A stretch of 23,602 bases of DNA, taken from positions 1-23,602 of the forward strand of contig CAYWIE010000043.1 in assembly GCA_964458275.1 (NCBI GenBank). The letters run 5' to 3'. Positions within the stretch are counted from its first letter, which is position 1. Each line of letters opens with the position of its first letter. Source of the stretch: HGM04593 sp964458275 (GTDB lineage Bacteria; Bacteroidota; Bacteroidia; Bacteroidales; Bacteroidaceae). Below are positions 7,572 to 14,783 of the stretch, piece by piece. Made by a program: the position numbers and the translations under genes. Below the pieces are notes generated by a model. That model worked only from the letters and a program-made list of their open reading frames with translations. It was not told the DNA's origin and did not search any database.

Positions 7572-9821
7572 ATGGAAACCTACGAAGAGAAGCACAATAT
7601 GAATGAAGAAGCCGAAATAACATCGGCGTTTCAGGAACTGCTTGACATATACCTCTCAACGCAACACCGCAGAAAAGTTGAAATAATAACCAAAGCATTC
7701 AACTTTGCCCGTCAAGCACACAAAGGAGTTCGCCGTCACAGCGGCGAACCCTACATAATGCACCCCTTAGCCGTCGCACGCATCGTATGCGCCGAAATAG
7801 GCTTAGGCTCCACCTCCATCTGTGCCGCCCTTCTTCACGACGTGGTCGAAGACACCGACTACACAATAGAAGACATACGCAACCTCTTCGGAGATAAAAT
7901 AGCCCACATAGTAGACGGACTCACAAAAATCGCCGGTGGCGTATTCGGTCCGCAAGCATCGGAACAGGCAGAAAACTTCAAGAAGCTTCTGCTTACCATG
8001 AGCGAAGACATCAGGGTGATACTTATAAAGATAGCCGACCGTCTCCACAACATGCGCACTCTGTCGTTCATGCCACAGAACAAGCAATACAAGATAGCCG
8101 GCGAAACCTTATATATATACGCCCCTATCGCCTACCGTTTGGGACTCAGTCGCATAAAGACCGAACTCGAAAACCTCGCATTCCGTTACGAACACCCCGA
8201 AGAGTACGAAAAAATACAGAAAAAACTGGCAAAGACCCAAATAGAGCGCGACCACCTCTACAACGAATTCATCACCCCCATACGCGAAGAACTCGACAAG
8301 ATGGGCTTCACCTACCGCGTAATGGGCCGCTTGAAGTCGCCCTACTCCATTTGGAACAAGATGCAGACCAAGCACATAACATTCGAAGATATATACGACA
8401 TACTCGCAGTACGCATCGTCTTTACCCCCCGCGAAGGCAAGAACGAGAACAACGAATGTTTCAACATATACATAGCACTCACCAATCTCTACAACGTCCA
8501 TCCCGACCGTCTGCGCGATTGGGTGAACAAGCCCCGCGCCAACGGCTACCGCGCCCTCCACGCAACATTCATGAGCAAACAGGGCTCGTGGATAGAAGTA
8601 CAGATACGAAGCGAAGAGATGGACGAGATTGCCGAAAAGGGAGTTGCAGCCCACTGGAAATACAAGAGCCGCGACAACAACTACAGCAAGGATGAACAGC
8701 TCGACAATTGGCTGCACACGATAAAAGAGATTCTCGACGACCCCCACCCAAACACACTCGATTTTCTCGACACCATCAAGCTCAACCTGTACGCAACGGA
8801 AATCTTCGTCTTCACCCCCAAAGGCGAAATTATGACAATGCCGCAGAACTGTACGGCTCTCGACCTCGCATACAGCATACACACCTTCCTCGGCAACCAC
8901 TGCATAGGAGCAAAGGTAAACCACAAGCTTGTGCCCATGAACCACATACTGCAGAGCGGCGACCAAGTGGAAATCCTCACCTCAAACTCACAGCATGTAC
9001 AAGAAAGCTGGCTGAACTTTGCCACGACGGCAAAGGCACGCGCAAAGATACAGGCGACCCTTCGCCGCGAACAGCGCAAGATACAACGCGAAGGCGAGGA
9101 ACGGCTCAACGCATTCCTCGAAAAAGAGCAGCTTGCCAACTATGCCAACAACATCGAGAAGCTATGGATACACCACAAGCTCAGCAACAAGGAATCGCTG
9201 CTCACAGCAATAGGCAACGGCACCATAGTACTTGGCGAAGAGGACAAGGACGCCCTGCTGGGCAACAATAAACGTCGCTTCACATTCCCCTTCTTCTTTG
9301 GCAAAGACGACAAGAAAGAGGAAAAGAAAGAAGAGGCAGCCACCACATTCGATGCAACACAAATAGACCGCAATCATCCCATCACACTCACCGACGAGAA
9401 TCTGCGCAAAGACTACATTATAGCGAGCTGCTGCCATCCGATACCGGGAGACGACATTCTCGCATACTACGACGAGAACAAGCACATAATAATCCACAAA
9501 CGCCAATGCCCGGTTGCCGACCGGCTCAAAAGCAGTCATGGCGACCGCATACTTACAGCCAAATGGGAGACCCACAGAATACACGAATTTGTGGTCCCCA
9601 TAAACATCACAGGCATTGACAGGATAGGCATTATAAACCAAATAACCGAAATAACATCCCAGCAGATGAATGTAAACATCCAGAAACTGGTATTTGAGAA
9701 CAAGAACGGAGTATTCGAATGCAATATATGGCTCAACGTACACGATGTGAAAGATGTAGAAACATTGTGCGAGAGACTCAAAAAGATTAAAGACATCAAA
9801 AGCGTGGTACGCTTCGACTGA
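7572..9821 (+). CDS. rel: bifunctional (p)ppGpp synthetase/hydrolase, RelA/SpoT family
   Basis: This is the cytosolic long Rel enzyme that makes and degrades (p)ppGpp in the stringent response. Its 749 residues carry the standard domains. The HD hydrolase spans about 45-200, with H64 in YIMHP and the intact pair H89-D90 in LLHDVVEDTD. The synthetase spans about 240-360, with GRLKSPYSIWNKM at 252-264, PRANGYRALH at 321-330 and E342 in WIEVQIR. The TGS domain is about 405-470. A helical and zinc-finger-like region includes a charged linker (KDDKKEEKKEE near 578-588) and CCHP near 620-623. A C-terminal ACT domain covers about 670-749. Both catalytic centres look intact, so a bifunctional enzyme is likely. 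A second start exists at the tenth codon (ATG at 7599). It ends the parA cluster; no terminator hairpin was seen after it. Confidence 0.96.
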   Translation: METYEEKHNMNEEAEITSAFQELLDIYLSTQHRRKVEIITKAFNFARQAHKGVRRHSGEPYIMHPLAVARIVCAEIGLGSTSICAALLHDVVEDTDYTIEDIRNLFGDKIAHIVDGLTKIAGGVFGPQASEQAENFKKLLLTMSEDIRVILIKIADRLHNMRTLSFMPQNKQYKIAGETLYIYAPIAYRLGLSRIKTELENLAFRYEHPEEYEKIQKKLAKTQIERDHLYNEFITPIREELDKMGFTYRVMGRLKSPYSIWNKMQTKHITFEDIYDILAVRIVFTPREGKNENNECFNIYIALTNLYNVHPDRLRDWVNKPRANGYRALHATFMSKQGSWIEVQIRSEEMDEIAEKGVAAHWKYKSRDNNYSKDEQLDNWLHTIKEILDDPHPNTLDFLDTIKLNLYATEIFVFTPKGEIMTMPQNCTALDLAYSIHTFLGNHCIGAKVNHKLVPMNHILQSGDQVEILTSNSQHVQESWLNFATTAKARAKIQATLRREQRKIQREGEERLNAFLEKEQLANYANNIEKLWIHHKLSNKESLLTAIGNGTIVLGEEDKDALLGNNKRRFTFPFFFGKDDKKEEKKEEAATTFDATQIDRNHPITLTDENLRKDYIIASCCHPIPGDDILAYYDENKHIIIHKRQCPVADRLKSSHGDRILTAKWETHRIHEFVVPINITGIDRIGIINQITEITSQQMNVNIQKLVFENKNGVFECNIWLNVHDVKDVETLCERLKKIKDIKSVVRFD

Positions 9822-9856
9822 TGGTTCAAACATAAGTTATTCTCGTTTTTTTACAC

Positions 9857-9865
9857 TATCTTTGC
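9857..9865 (+). promoter_or_regulatory. consensus -7 box for the PBP1A operon
   Basis: TATCTTTGC is an exact match to the Bacteroidetes -7 consensus and follows a run of T residues. The start of transcription should be near 9872, just before a strong hairpin, and the PBP ATG lies about 100 nt downstream of the box. Confidence 0.7.
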
Positions 9866-9877
9866 ATCGCAGAAACG

Positions 9878-9935
9878 GGCTTGTCCGCATTGTGCCAAGA
9901 CGCTGCTTGTTTGCAGGGCTTGACACATACAAGCC
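9878..9935 (+). promoter_or_regulatory. structured 5' leader upstream of the PBP1A gene
   Basis: Three nested pairings can be read: GGCTTGT (9878-9884) with ACAAGCC (9929-9935), perfect; TGTGCCAAG (9891-9899) with CTTGACACA (9919-9927), one mismatch; and CTGC (9903-9906) with GCAG (9913-9916). This gives a 58 nt elongated hairpin at the very 5' end of the predicted transcript. It is not a tRNA. No known riboswitch consensus is recognised, so regulation of cell-wall synthesis through this element is only a hypothesis. Confidence 0.5.
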
Positions 9936-9964
9936 AACATTCACAAATTACCAAATGAATTGAT

Positions 9965-12292
9965 ATGATAAAGAAATTTTTCATAACACTATGGGTACTT
10001 CTTATAGCAGGAATATCCTCAATAGCATTGCTGTTCTTTGCAATAGCTCAAGGATGGATAGGATACCTGCCCGAAATGGAGGAACTCGAAAATCCATCAT
10101 ACAAATACGCATCACAAATCATCTCGGCAGACGGCAAGACTCTCGGCACATGGTCGTACAGCAAGGAAAACCGTCTGAATGTAGGATACAACGAAATATC
10201 ACCCAATCTGATAAAAGCACTGATTGCAACAGAAGACATACGTTTCACCAGTCATTCGGGAATAGATATGCGGGCATTGATGCGAGCAATAATCAAGCGC
10301 GGCATACTGATGCAGAAAAATGCAGGCGGCGGAAGTACCATTACCCAACAGCTTGCCAAGCTGCTGTATTCCGAAGTTTCAGGCAGCGAACTCGAACGCC
10401 TTTACCAAAAACCCATCGAATGGGTGATTGCAGTGAAACTCGAACGCTACTACACTAAGGAAGAGATAATTACAATGTATCTGAACAAATACGATTTCGG
10501 ATACAATGCTGTCGGAATCAAAAGCGCATCCAATGTATATTTCGGCAAAGAACCCAAAGACCTCAACATAGAAGAGGCTGCCATGCTTGTAGGCATGTGC
10601 AAGAACTCGTCACTCTACAATCCTCGCCGCCGCCCCGAAATTACCAAGCAGAGACGCAATGTAGTGTTGGGACAGATGGTAAAAGCAGGCTATCTCACAG
10701 AAGCAGAAGCCAAAGAATACAAGCAGATGGAGTTGAAGCTCGATTTCCATTCGGCTGACCACAAAGCCGGACTTGCCCCCTACTTCCGCGAATATCTGCG
10801 CAGTGTAATGACTGCCAAGAAACCCGAAAAGAAGAACTACCGAGGATGGCAGATGCAGAAATTCTACGAAGACTCAATTGATTGGGAGAAGAACCCGCTC
10901 TTCGGATGGTGCAACAAGAACCAAAAGAGCGACGGCTCCAACTACAATGTCTACACCGATGGACTCAAGATATACACAACCATCGACACACGCATGCAGA
11001 CCTACCTCGAAGAGGCTGTAAAAGAGCACGTTGCCGACTATCTGCAACCCCGTTTCTTCAAGGCAAAGAAAGGCAAAAAGACAGCCCCTTTCACCAATGA
11101 ACTCAGTGTAGAAGAGGTTCAGGCCATAATGAACCGCGCCATGAAACAGAGCGACAGATACCGCACCATGAAAAAGGCAGGTTCAAGCGAAGAAGAAATC
11201 AAAAAGGCATTCAACACTCCCTGCGACATGCAAGTATTCAGCTACTACGGCATGATTGACACCATCATGACACCGATGGACTCACTGAAATACTACAAGT
11301 TCTTCCTGCGCACCGGAGTAATGTCCATGGACCCCCACACAGGCGAAGTCAAGGCCTACGTTGGCGGTACCAACTATTACCAATTCAAATACGACATGGC
11401 AATGACAGGCCGCCGGCAGGTAGGTTCTACAATAAAGCCATATCTCTACTCGCTCGCAATGGAAAACGGTTTCACCCCCTGCGACGAGACACGCAACGTA
11501 CCACAGACATTGGTTACGGAAGACGGCAAAGTGTGGAGTCCCAAAAACAGTTCCAAAGCCCGCTACGGCGAGATTGTTGACCTGAAATGGGGACTCGCAA
11601 ACTCCAACAACTGGATATCGGCATATCTTATAAGCAAGCTCAACCCCTACACGTTCGTCAAGCTGCTGCACGAATTCGGTCTCAGGAACAGAGACATTGA
11701 ACCAGTTCCCTCCATCTGTCTCGGTCCCAGCGAAGCATCTGTGGGAGAGATGGTCAGCGCATACACCGCTTTCGCAGGCAAGGGCATACGCACAGCACCG
11801 CTCTTCGTAACACGCATAGAAGACAATCAGGGCAACACCATCTCAACCTTCTCTGCACAAAAGAACGAAGTGATAAGCGAGGAGAGCTCATACAAGATGA
11901 TACACATGCTGCGTGCCGTGGTAAACGAGGGTACCGGTGGACGTGTACGCCGCATATACAAGATTAACGCGGACATGGGCGCAAAGACCGGAACCACACA
12001 GAACAACTCAGACGGTTGGTTCATGGGCTTCACCCCCTCACTGGTAACCGGCTGCTGGGTAGGCGGCGAAGACCGCGACATACACTTCGACAACATGAGC
12101 GAAGGACAGGGAGCCTCAATGGCACTCCCCATATGGGGACTATACATGAACAAGGTCTATGCCGACAAGACCCTCCCCTACTCACAAGAAGAGAAGTTCG
12201 AAATACCGGAAGACTTCAACCCCTGCGGAAACAAATCAGCCACCCCCGTCCAGGAGAGCACGACCGGAGGATTCGACGACTTCTTCCAATAA
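9965..12292 (+). CDS. class A penicillin-binding protein (PBP1A-like)
   Basis: This bifunctional peptidoglycan synthase polymerises lipid II and cross-links stem peptides at the outer face of the inner membrane. In its 775 residues a single N-terminal membrane helix lies at about 5-29. The GT51 glycosyltransferase domain follows (about 60-230), with catalytic glutamate E90 in ATEDIRFTSHSGID and the GGGSTITQQLAKLL motif at 121-134. The transpeptidase domain (about 445-720) has all three penicillin-binding motifs: S488-T-I-K491, S547-N-N and K674-T-G-T. Residues about 285-440 form a long lysine-rich linker between the two domains, and the C-terminus carries a short serine/threonine-rich tail. 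It is the first gene of a cluster with kdsB (30 nt downstream) and an M16 homologue, and it has its own consensus promoter and a structured leader. Confidence 0.96.
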   Translation: MIKKFFITLWVLLIAGISSIALLFFAIAQGWIGYLPEMEELENPSYKYASQIISADGKTLGTWSYSKENRLNVGYNEISPNLIKALIATEDIRFTSHSGIDMRALMRAIIKRGILMQKNAGGGSTITQQLAKLLYSEVSGSELERLYQKPIEWVIAVKLERYYTKEEIITMYLNKYDFGYNAVGIKSASNVYFGKEPKDLNIEEAAMLVGMCKNSSLYNPRRRPEITKQRRNVVLGQMVKAGYLTEAEAKEYKQMELKLDFHSADHKAGLAPYFREYLRSVMTAKKPEKKNYRGWQMQKFYEDSIDWEKNPLFGWCNKNQKSDGSNYNVYTDGLKIYTTIDTRMQTYLEEAVKEHVADYLQPRFFKAKKGKKTAPFTNELSVEEVQAIMNRAMKQSDRYRTMKKAGSSEEEIKKAFNTPCDMQVFSYYGMIDTIMTPMDSLKYYKFFLRTGVMSMDPHTGEVKAYVGGTNYYQFKYDMAMTGRRQVGSTIKPYLYSLAMENGFTPCDETRNVPQTLVTEDGKVWSPKNSSKARYGEIVDLKWGLANSNNWISAYLISKLNPYTFVKLLHEFGLRNRDIEPVPSICLGPSEASVGEMVSAYTAFAGKGIRTAPLFVTRIEDNQGNTISTFSAQKNEVISEESSYKMIHMLRAVVNEGTGGRVRRIYKINADMGAKTGTTQNNSDGWFMGFTPSLVTGCWVGGEDRDIHFDNMSEGQGASMALPIWGLYMNKVYADKTLPYSQEEKFEIPEDFNPCGNKSATPVQESTTGGFDDFFQ

Positions 12293-12322
12293 CTTAGAAT
12301 AACACAATTAAATACCAATAGC

Positions 12323-13090
12323 ATGAAATTTGTTGGAATCATCCCTGCACGATACGCCTCAACACGTTTTCCTGCAAAAGTACTTGCAGAGCTCAACGGC
12401 AAGACAGTGATTCACCGCGTATACGAACAAGTAAAAGATTGCTTCGACGACATATACATTGCCACCGACGACACACGCATAGCCGAAGAGGTAACCGGCT
12501 TCGGCGGCAAAGCAATAATGACCTCGGAAAACTGCAAAAACGGTACGGAACGATGTTTCGAAGCATGCCGTCTGGCAAACATAGAATGTGATGTTGTCAT
12601 AAACATTCAAGGCGATGAACCATTCATACAACGCAAACAGGTAGAAGCATTGATGAAATGTTTCGAAGACACACGCACCGACATTGCGACACTCGTAAAA
12701 CCGTTCTCACCCGAAGACGGCATGGAGCGGCTGTTCAACCCCAACACTCCGAAAGTGGTGCTCGACGACAATCGGTTCGCAATGTACTTCAGCCGTTCAG
12801 TCATCCCCTATCTGCGCGGAATCGACCAGGATAAATGGCTCGACAACCACACATACTACAAGCATCTCGGCATCTACGCCTACCGTCTCGACATTCTGAA
12901 GCAGCTGACATCGCTTCCACAAACCCCGCTCGAAAAGATGGAAAGCCTTGAACAACTGCGCTGGCTCGAACACGGCTACAAAATTAAAGTAGGCATCACA
13001 GACATTGAGACAATTGGCATTGACACACCCGAAGACCTCGAACGTGCAAAAGAATTCGCAGCATCCATAGGACTATGCTGGAATAAATAA
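12323..13090 (+). CDS. kdsB: 3-deoxy-manno-octulosonate cytidylyltransferase (CMP-Kdo synthetase)
   Basis: KdsB activates Kdo with CTP to CMP-Kdo, the donor for the inner core of lipid A, in the cytosol. The protein has the standard family length (255) and motifs: the nucleotide-binding IIPARYASTRFPAKVL at 6-21, GTER at 74-77, and NIQGDEPFI at 94-102, whose D98 is the usual metal ligand. The C-terminal ETIGIDTPEDLERA is also typical. The ATG at 12323 is the only reasonable start. The gene sits 30 nt after the PBP gene and 7 nt before the M16 homologue, so it is probably cotranscribed with both. Confidence 0.97.
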   Translation: MKFVGIIPARYASTRFPAKVLAELNGKTVIHRVYEQVKDCFDDIYIATDDTRIAEEVTGFGGKAIMTSENCKNGTERCFEACRLANIECDVVINIQGDEPFIQRKQVEALMKCFEDTRTDIATLVKPFSPEDGMERLFNPNTPKVVLDDNRFAMYFSRSVIPYLRGIDQDKWLDNHTYYKHLGIYAYRLDILKQLTSLPQTPLEKMESLEQLRWLEHGYKIKVGITDIETIGIDTPEDLERAKEFAASIGLCWNK

Positions 13091-13097
13091 GGAACTG

Positions 13098-14369
13098 ATG
13101 ATACACCCCATTCCCGAAATAAAGCCCATGCAGATGGCAGACATAAATCTGCCCGAAAAGCTATTGCTTCACAACGACATACCGCTATACCAAATAAAAG
13201 GAGGAGTACAGGAAATCATAAGGCTCGACATACTCTTTCCAGGAGGATATGCCGCTCAGGAACAACCGCTTCAAGCACTGTTCACCAACAGGATGCTACG
13301 CGAGGGCACCACACGCAGCAAGGCAGGCAAAATTTCGCGTACCCTCGACTCATGCGGAGCATGGATAGAGACCTATTGCTCGCAACGATGCAGCCACATC
13401 ACTCTCTACACCCTCAACCGTCATTTCGAAAAGCTCGCGCACACCCTCTCCGAAATAATCAGAGAGCCCTCCTTCCCCGAAAAGAATCTCGAAATAATAC
13501 GCACTGCCAACAAGACCCACTTCCTTGTCAACAGCCAGAAAGTTGGTTCTATGGCACACCGCCACTTCGAAAAAGCCATTTGGGGAGAAGAACACAAATT
13601 AGGCCGTCTTGTAACCCTTGAGGACTACGATGCCATCACTACAGATACCCTCAAAGCATATCACCGCAAGATATACGGCACAGGCAACTGCAACATATTC
13701 GCATCGGGCAAGATAGACGACAGAATAACAGAAACCATCAACTCGGCTTTCGGCAATGGAACATGGGGCACAGCAACCACTACGCGACCCACAATCGCCC
13801 CACCGTCGGAAAGCGGCAAAGAAAGAATAAACATCAGAATTGATGGAGCGATGCAAAGCGCCATAAAAATCGGCGCCACCACACTTCAGGCTGGACACCC
13901 CGACTATTACACCCTAAAATACCTCACCATACTCTTAGGCGGATACTTCGGCAGCCGGCTCATGACAAACATCAGAGAGAAGAACGGATATACATACCAC
14001 ATAGAATCCGACCTGAGCACATTCGGCACACAGCACGTGCTCTCCATCACCACCGAAACAGCAAATGAATACGTCGAGCCGCTGATAAAGGAGGTATACA
14101 ACGAACTGAGACGCCTGCAGGACGAGCCTGTCCCCGAAGAAGAGATGCACAAACTGTGCAACAGCACCCTCGGCGAACTATGCCGAGAGTATGAAGGTCC
14201 CTCGGCAAAAGCCGACGTATTCATCGGCACATGGCTGTCAGGCGAACCATTCGACAGCGTAAACAGATACTTGCAGACAATACGCACTGCCACCCCCGAA
14301 GAATTCATACGCATAGCACGGCAACACATCAATCCCGAAAGAATGATAGAAGTTATAGCCGGAGCATAA
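13098..14369 (+). CDS. M16 (insulinase/MPP-like) family protein lacking the zinc motif
   Basis: The 423-residue protein has the two-domain layout of M16B peptidases but appears catalytically dead on its own. In the position of the family's HxxEH zinc motif (usually within a stretch like AHFLEHMLFKGT) it has ALFTNRMLREGT at about 60-71, with both histidines and the glutamate replaced. The second-domain signature NIREKNGYTY (291-300) is preserved, including R293 and Y300 of the R/Y pair that positions substrate. In known M16B pairs one chain supplies HxxEH and the other R/Y, so this is probably the R/Y partner of a zinc-bearing subunit encoded elsewhere. No signal peptide is seen, so it is probably cytosolic. 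It starts 7 nt after kdsB and is followed by an intrinsic terminator. Confidence 0.87.
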   Translation: MIHPIPEIKPMQMADINLPEKLLLHNDIPLYQIKGGVQEIIRLDILFPGGYAAQEQPLQALFTNRMLREGTTRSKAGKISRTLDSCGAWIETYCSQRCSHITLYTLNRHFEKLAHTLSEIIREPSFPEKNLEIIRTANKTHFLVNSQKVGSMAHRHFEKAIWGEEHKLGRLVTLEDYDAITTDTLKAYHRKIYGTGNCNIFASGKIDDRITETINSAFGNGTWGTATTTRPTIAPPSESGKERINIRIDGAMQSAIKIGATTLQAGHPDYYTLKYLTILLGGYFGSRLMTNIREKNGYTYHIESDLSTFGTQHVLSITTETANEYVEPLIKEVYNELRRLQDEPVPEEEMHKLCNSTLGELCREYEGPSAKADVFIGTWLSGEPFDSVNRYLQTIRTATPEEFIRIARQHINPERMIEVIAGA

Positions 14370-14380
14370 ACATAACCCAA

Positions 14381-14409
14381 AGAGTTGCATCGATGATGCA
14401 GCTCTTTTT
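14381..14409 (+). terminator. intrinsic terminator after the PBP1A-kdsB-M16 operon
   Basis: AGAGTTGCATC (14381-14391) pairs with GATGCAGCTCT (14395-14405) over 11 bp including one G-U pair, with a three-base loop. A T run (14405-14409) follows. It lies 11 nt after the M16 stop codon. The second 261 bp repeat begins at the very next base. Confidence 0.85.
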
Positions 14410-14670
14410 AGAAGCTGTTTGAATTTTATTTTGGAATTATTTGAGAACTGTCTTTGAGTAGATTTTCTTTATTGTCTTGCAGGGAATAGCGGGCTACTTC
14501 CAAAAGACAATAATGAAAAGATGCCAAAAACAGACTCAATCGACGCCAAACCGAACGCCATACAAGCTTGCTTGATATGGCTGAGGTGCGAAGGAGATAA
14601 ACTCAGTTAAAGAAACCGAAATAACCCCGCAAATATAGAAACATTTTCCAATAAAATTCAAACAGCTTCT
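14410..14670. repeat. 261 bp inverted-repeat element, copy 2 (MITE-like, non-coding)
   Basis: The ends AGAAGCTGTTTGAATTTTAT (14410-14429) and the mirror at 14651-14670 are perfect inverted repeats. The central stem (about 14462-14477 with 14505-14520), the bulged small hairpin at 14483-14501, and a middle stem (CTG at 14448-14450 with CAG at 14531-14533) match copy 1. Several differences from copy 1 are compensating. Copy 2 lacks the extra left-arm hairpin of copy 1 but has a different extra hairpin in its right arm (GCCATA at 14557-14562 with TATGGC at 14576-14581, within about 14539-14600). That insert is flanked by the direct repeat ACTCA (14534-14538 and 14601-14605). No ORF is present. 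Confidence 0.85.
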
Positions 14671-14694
14671 TATATCCCAACCGGAAAACAACTA

Positions 14695-14725
14695 TTGCAA
14701 TTCTCGAACATAACCACTATCTTTG
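14695..14725 (+). promoter_or_regulatory. promoter for the MORN-yhcH-glgB operon
   Basis: TTG at 14695-14697 is followed after 20 bp by TATCTTTG at 14718-14725, an exact -7 consensus at canonical spacing. This is the best two-box promoter in the window. The leader is about 50 nt and contains a small hairpin (ATATTT with AAATAT near 14737-14755). Confidence 0.75.
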
Positions 14726-14783
14726 TGCATTAAGGCTATATTTCCAACAGAAATATCCATATAAGACCAAAAACAAGCAATAA

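Noticed and set aside
9866..9940. Possible tRNA or SRP RNA in the PBP leader
   Set aside because: There is no T-loop, anticodon arm or CCA-type end, and no SRP tetraloop motif; it is a single elongated hairpin.
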